Assembly: GCA_016933255.1 (NCBI GenBank)
Contig: JAFGBF010000014.1
Coordinates: 16,114 to 80,113, forward strand
Direction: 5' to 3'
DNA length: 64,000 bases
Source of the DNA: Candidatus Krumholzibacteriota bacterium
GTDB lineage: Bacteria > Krumholzibacteriota > Krumholzibacteriia > Krumholzibacteriales > Krumholzibacteriaceae
Of the stretch, positions 61,356 to 64,000 are shown one piece after another; the stretch's first letter is position 1, and each line of letters begins with the position of its first letter. The translations under genes were made by a program, and so were the position numbers. The notes beneath the pieces are model-generated. The model made no database searches, was not told the DNA's origin, and worked only from the letters and a program-made list of their open reading frames with translations.

Positions 61356-61463
61356 AAAAAATAAAGTTCCCCGTTTGGAACGTGTATCCTTCGATGTGAT
61401 AATCTGCAACACGTGAGGATGAGAAACACATCAAGAACAAGCCACAGACCCACAGGGAACTTT
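61356..61463 (-). ncRNA. Candidate structured RNA with terminal stem and U-tract
   Basis: In the 474-base gap upstream of HU, AAAGTTCCC (61455-61463, minus) pairs with GGGAACTTT (61363-61371), then T-rich ATTTTTT follows. Inside, CTTGATGTG pairs with CACATCGAAG with one bulged base, making a second stem. The whole is about 100 bases and reads as a rod with a large apical loop. It could be a small regulatory RNA, a 6S-like RNA or an attenuator. An upstream GGGGAA could also pair with TTCCC. No known family was recognised and no promoter was seen. No convincing gene is found in the remaining part of the gap. Confidence 0.4.
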
Positions 61464-61641
61464 CCGCGTGCAATTCCCCGTAGGTTCAAGAGTTATGCCA
61501 TTTCACCCATATGCGGGAACGAGATGCATAACGGTATATAACAATTGGTGTTAGGATGGTTTTGTAATTGATTTTATATGCTGTTTCTGGAATGAACGAT
61601 AGCAAAATGAACTGTATTCGGAGTTGTTGCAACGGAAAACT

Positions 61642-62439
61642 TCAAGCTCTGTTTGCTCTGTAATACCTTAAAAATTCTCTGCACCCTGTGTCATATCCCA
61701 TTATAGCTTCTGAAGTTTTCAGCATCTCGACAAGCTTTTGGTCTGTCGGGTCGCATATCAGTGCGGTAATGCCTTTTGCTAGTGCCATCGAGAGGAATGT
61801 CCTGTTCAGCAGCCTTCGGTTCGGCAGTCCATACGATATGTTCGAGAGCCCCCCTACCCGGCCGTAAGAACTGAATTCTTTCGAAAGCATCTCAAGTGTC
61901 GATAGTGTAACTGAATTTCCGGAAAACTCTGTGGCGACAGGAGCAAAGACCGGATCGATAAATACCCTGGAAGAAGGGATCCCTGCTTCTTCGGTCCGTC
62001 TTACGGCTTTCCGGGCAAGAGAGATCCTTCCTCCGGCATCAGAGGGTATCCCCTCTCTGCTTTTTAACAGGAGTATAAAGGAGGATCCGGATGACTTTAG
62101 CCGGGGAAGCATCTTTTTATACTGGTCTTCATCGCATGTCAGGGAGTTTATGATACATTTCGCGCCATATCTCTCTGCCGCCTCAGAAAGCAGATCCAGA
62201 TCAGGGCTGTCTATCGACAACTTTGCCTCATATTTGTTCAGGATAAGATCACCGGCCCAGAAAAGGGCATCCTTTTCGCCATCCATCAGAATTGAGGCGT
62301 TGATATCTATATAATCGGCTCCCCCCTCTATCTGTTTTTTCACAGAATCAGTCAGCGCGCTGACGTCACGGGACACAAGCATATCCCTGATCTTCTTCCT
62401 GCTGCTGTTCAGGTTTTCACCGATTATAATCGTCTTCAT
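61642..62439 (-). CDS. Pterin-binding methyltransferase (MeTr/AcsE-like)
   Basis: The 265-residue protein has the DHPS-like pterin-binding TIM barrel of methyltetrahydrofolate methyltransferases. It opens with IIGENLNSSRKKI, has GADYIDINAS, LSIDSPDLDLL, and GLSNISYGLPNRRLLNRTFL, a close match to the GLSNVSxxxPxRxxLNRTFL motif of MeTr/AcsE. It lacks the dihydropteroate-synthase motifs. Known relatives transfer methyl from methyl-THF to a corrinoid protein; here no corrinoid protein is adjacent. It follows the GlmU-like gene by 14 bases and is probably co-transcribed. Confidence 0.82.
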   Translation of the reverse strand: MKTIIIGENLNSSRKKIRDMLVSRDVSALTDSVKKQIEGGADYIDINASILMDGEKDALFWAGDLILNKYEAKLSIDSPDLDLLSEAAERYGAKCIINSLTCDEDQYKKMLPRLKSSGSSFILLLKSREGIPSDAGGRISLARKAVRRTEEAGIPSSRVFIDPVFAPVATEFSGNSVTLSTLEMLSKEFSSYGRVGGLSNISYGLPNRRLLNRTFLSMALAKGITALICDPTDQKLVEMLKTSEAIMGYDTGCREFLRYYRANRA

Positions 62440-62453
62440 GGTCTGTATCTGGA

Positions 62454-63863
62454 TCAGGCGTTATACCCGCTCTGTCTGCTGAACCTGTTTATGACCTTGA
62501 ACAGCTCAGCCATAGCCGGGGTAAATTTTACGTTTCTTCTGTCCATCATTATCTCGGCGGTCTTTACAGCTTTATCCAGCAGGTGTCCTTCAAACTCAGG
62601 CTCTGTCTTCCATGTGAAACTCGGAGTGAATTTAGGCAGAAATCCCACCGCCATGGCGTTTGAGCAGAACCCCACTACTGAACCTGTGTTGATACTGGTG
62701 TTTATGGCGATTTTGGAGTGATCCCCTACAATAAGCCCAAGGAATCTTCTCCCTGTCTCTCTTATCTTTCCGGAGCTCCAGGCTCTGATCTTGCCGTAAT
62801 TGTTCTTCAGGTCGCTGTTGCAGCTTCCGGCACCGATGTTCACCCATGATCCAATATATGAATGTCCCAGAAATCCCTCATGCTGTTTATTTGAATAGGC
62901 CGAGATTATCGATTCGCCGACCTCGCCGCCGACCCTGCACTGCATTCCAAGGGAGGTACAGTTGCCGATCTTGGCTCCTCCCCTGACGATAGAACCCTCA
63001 CCGATATAGCACGGGCCGTTGATCAGGACATTCGGTTCTATCTTGACCCCATCGGCGATCATTACGGGGCCCTCGGTGGCATCTAGCACCGTCCCCGACC
63101 TGACTTCCACTCCTGAGCCTATTACAATATCATCCTCATTGATCAGGTCTACTCCTTTGAAAAGCTCCGACTCGGGAGCCGCCCCGCGCATCGGATATTT
63201 CTGAAAATCATCTCTCAGACAATTACCGTTTTCAGCTATAAGCTGCCAGTAAAATGAAAGGAGCTTCAACCCTGTCTTTTCCCTGTTTACTTTATTTGAT
63301 CCTGCCCACTCCGCCAGTTCGGCCTCTTTGATCACTATCAGCTCTTCGGCCCCGGGAAGATCCTTATCCACTTCCTCGTTCTTGAGCACGCTCAGCTTTT
63401 CAAAGACCTTAAGGACTTCACTGTCCTGAAGGGGTTTTTCGAGGTACTCAAAAAATGACGCCGCCCTCTCTTGGTCAAGAAAGGCGATCACAGGGACCCC
63501 GTTCTTGTCTATCACGGTGTTCAGCTTTATCTCCTCCCGCAAGAGAGGCAGTTCATCCTCATAGGCCAGCAGCCTTCCGTTTATAAAGAGGACATTCCCC
63601 TCCTGGATACCGTTCACATCTATCTCTTTATCGGGATATACTGTTTCGAGAGTCTCTTTAAGGACATCAGCAAGATAAGGCCTGCAGATCAGGCTTAACC
63701 GTTCCGACCCAATCTCCCCGTAGATCCGTTCCCACAGATGGAGGGTTCCGACCATAAGTGCAAAAACAGGTTTGTTCAGGGAAAGCGGGAAAAAATTCAA
63801 GTAGCGGTCGTCCTCAAAGATGCACAACGCTTCAGGACTACTGGTATCTGCCACGTCACTCAC
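62454..63863 (-). CDS. GlmU-like bifunctional nucleotidyl/acyltransferase, alternative Bacteroidota type
   Basis: The 469-residue protein resembles the alternative bacterial GlmU family (TIGR03991 type) found in Bacteroidota. The N-terminal half (about 1-240) is a divergent nucleotidyltransferase fold without the usual LAAGxGTRM motif (CIFEDDRYLNFFPLS, RPYLADVLKE). The C-terminal half is a left-handed beta-helix with hexapeptide repeats (about 245-430; GSGVEVRSGTVLDATEGPVMI, GNCTSLG). It probably makes UDP-GlcNAc or a related nucleotide sugar, but the substrate is not known. The start is GTG. It lies downstream of tRNA-Ala. Confidence 0.75.
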   Translation of the reverse strand: MSDVADTSSPEALCIFEDDRYLNFFPLSLNKPVFALMVGTLHLWERIYGEIGSERLSLICRPYLADVLKETLETVYPDKEIDVNGIQEGNVLFINGRLLAYEDELPLLREEIKLNTVIDKNGVPVIAFLDQERAASFFEYLEKPLQDSEVLKVFEKLSVLKNEEVDKDLPGAEELIVIKEAELAEWAGSNKVNREKTGLKLLSFYWQLIAENGNCLRDDFQKYPMRGAAPESELFKGVDLINEDDIVIGSGVEVRSGTVLDATEGPVMIADGVKIEPNVLINGPCYIGEGSIVRGGAKIGNCTSLGMQCRVGGEVGESIISAYSNKQHEGFLGHSYIGSWVNIGAGSCNSDLKNNYGKIRAWSSGKIRETGRRFLGLIVGDHSKIAINTSINTGSVVGFCSNAMAVGFLPKFTPSFTWKTEPEFEGHLLDKAVKTAEIMMDRRNVKFTPAMAELFKVINRFSRQSGYNA

Positions 63864-63926
63864 GCATCCTTGTCTGGATTTCGATAACCGATCCCGACCG
63901 GAACCCTATATCGAAAATAAAAAAAG

Positions 63927-63999
63927 TGGAGTTGACGGGGATCGAACCCGTGACCTCTTGTCTGCCAGACAAGTGCTCTCCCAGCTGAGCTACAACCCC
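63927..63999 (-). tRNA. tRNA-Ala (GGC)
   Basis: The 73-base minus-strand cloverleaf has a 7-bp acceptor stem (GGGGTTG with CAACTCC, one G-U pair), a D arm with AGCTCAGCTGGGAGAGC, an anticodon stem CTTGT/ACAAG with loop CTGGCAG (anticodon GGC) and the T arm ACGGGTTCGATCCCCGT. The discriminator is A. CCA is not encoded, and a T-rich run follows the gene. Confidence 0.95.
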
Positions 64000-64000
64000 A

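Noticed and set aside
61295..61489. A 64-codon minus-strand frame with TTG start between HU and the methyltransferase.
   Set aside because: It has no Shine-Dalgarno sequence and overlaps the stems of the candidate RNA; its composition is not protein-like.
1..64000. Mobile elements, CRISPR arrays, defence islands or biosynthetic clusters.
   Set aside because: No transposase, phage genes, direct repeat arrays or typical cluster genes were seen; the two Xer recombinases sit in conserved housekeeping clusters.

Overview
The window looks like ordinary chromosome from a diderm bacterium with moderate GC content (judged by eye, not computed). Several features point towards the Fibrobacterota-Chlorobi-Bacteroidota (FCB) side of the tree, probably an uncultured lineage near Krumholzibacteriota, Zixibacteria, Latescibacterota or similar. 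These are a PorV-type outer-membrane protein, an Ig-like lipoprotein with a KPPTGG-type N-terminus, a 31-residue basic ribosome-type protein of the COX24/bL38 kind, and an alternative GlmU-like nucleotidyl/acyltransferase. LapA/LapB, two Slt/MltD-type lytic transglycosylases and an Omp85-type barrel confirm an outer membrane. The phylum is inference; there is no rRNA gene in the window. No phage, insertion sequence, CRISPR array or other mobile element was seen.

Almost all genes lie on the minus strand in tightly packed operons, often with ATGA, TGATG or TAATG overlaps. From high to low coordinates: tRNA-Ala, an alternative GlmU and a pterin methyltransferase (61.6-64 kb); a candidate structured RNA, HU, a COX24/bL38-like miniprotein and a PilZ protein (60.2-61.5 kb); a receiver-histidine kinase, an NtrC-type regulator and a second sigma-54 activator (55.1-60.1 kb); a PorV protein and two GlgC paralogues (51.4-55 kb); a diguanylate cyclase and a ComEC-like protein (46.3-49.5 kb); a purine operon purN-purC-purH-guaA ending at a terminator (41.4-46.2 kb); a lytic transglycosylase, TPR, DnaJ-TPR and PQQ-propeller cluster (35.2-41.3 kb); secA followed by a DUF494 gene, topA, trmFO, xerC, hslV, hslU, argF, an Ig-like lipoprotein, dapF and a very large metalloprotease/propeller/Omp85 fusion (19.3-35.1 kb); proS (15.6-17.3 kb); uvrC-xerD (12.6-15.3 kb); scpA-scpB-rluB-hisC-cmk/plsC-ispH (7-12.5 kb); rpsA with its own promoter and terminator (4.7-6.9 kb); and mtaB-miaB-lapA-lapB plus a truncated TPR gene (1-4.7 kb). 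Only three genes read on the plus strand: rpsT, a homocysteine methyltransferase/MTHFR fusion and mltD.

The conserved clusters (xerD-scpAB; cmk-plsC-ispH-rpsA; topA-trmFO-xerC-hslVU) couple chromosome maintenance, translation and proteostasis in the way many bacteria do. The unusual material is: the protease-propeller-barrel fusion at 19.3-22.1 kb; the Cmk-PlsC fusion; the TPR/DnaJ/PQQ group next to secA; a ComEC protein whose nuclease-like domain has lost its metal-binding motif; a stand-alone corrinoid-type methyltransferase; a candidate structured RNA upstream of HU; and an rpsT terminator embedded antisense in proS. TTG is used as a start codon with clear Shine-Dalgarno support in several genes.

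I saw no wholly novel multi-gene defence or metabolic system. The best candidates for undescribed biology are the outer-membrane protease fusion and the PQQ/DnaJ/TPR cluster.
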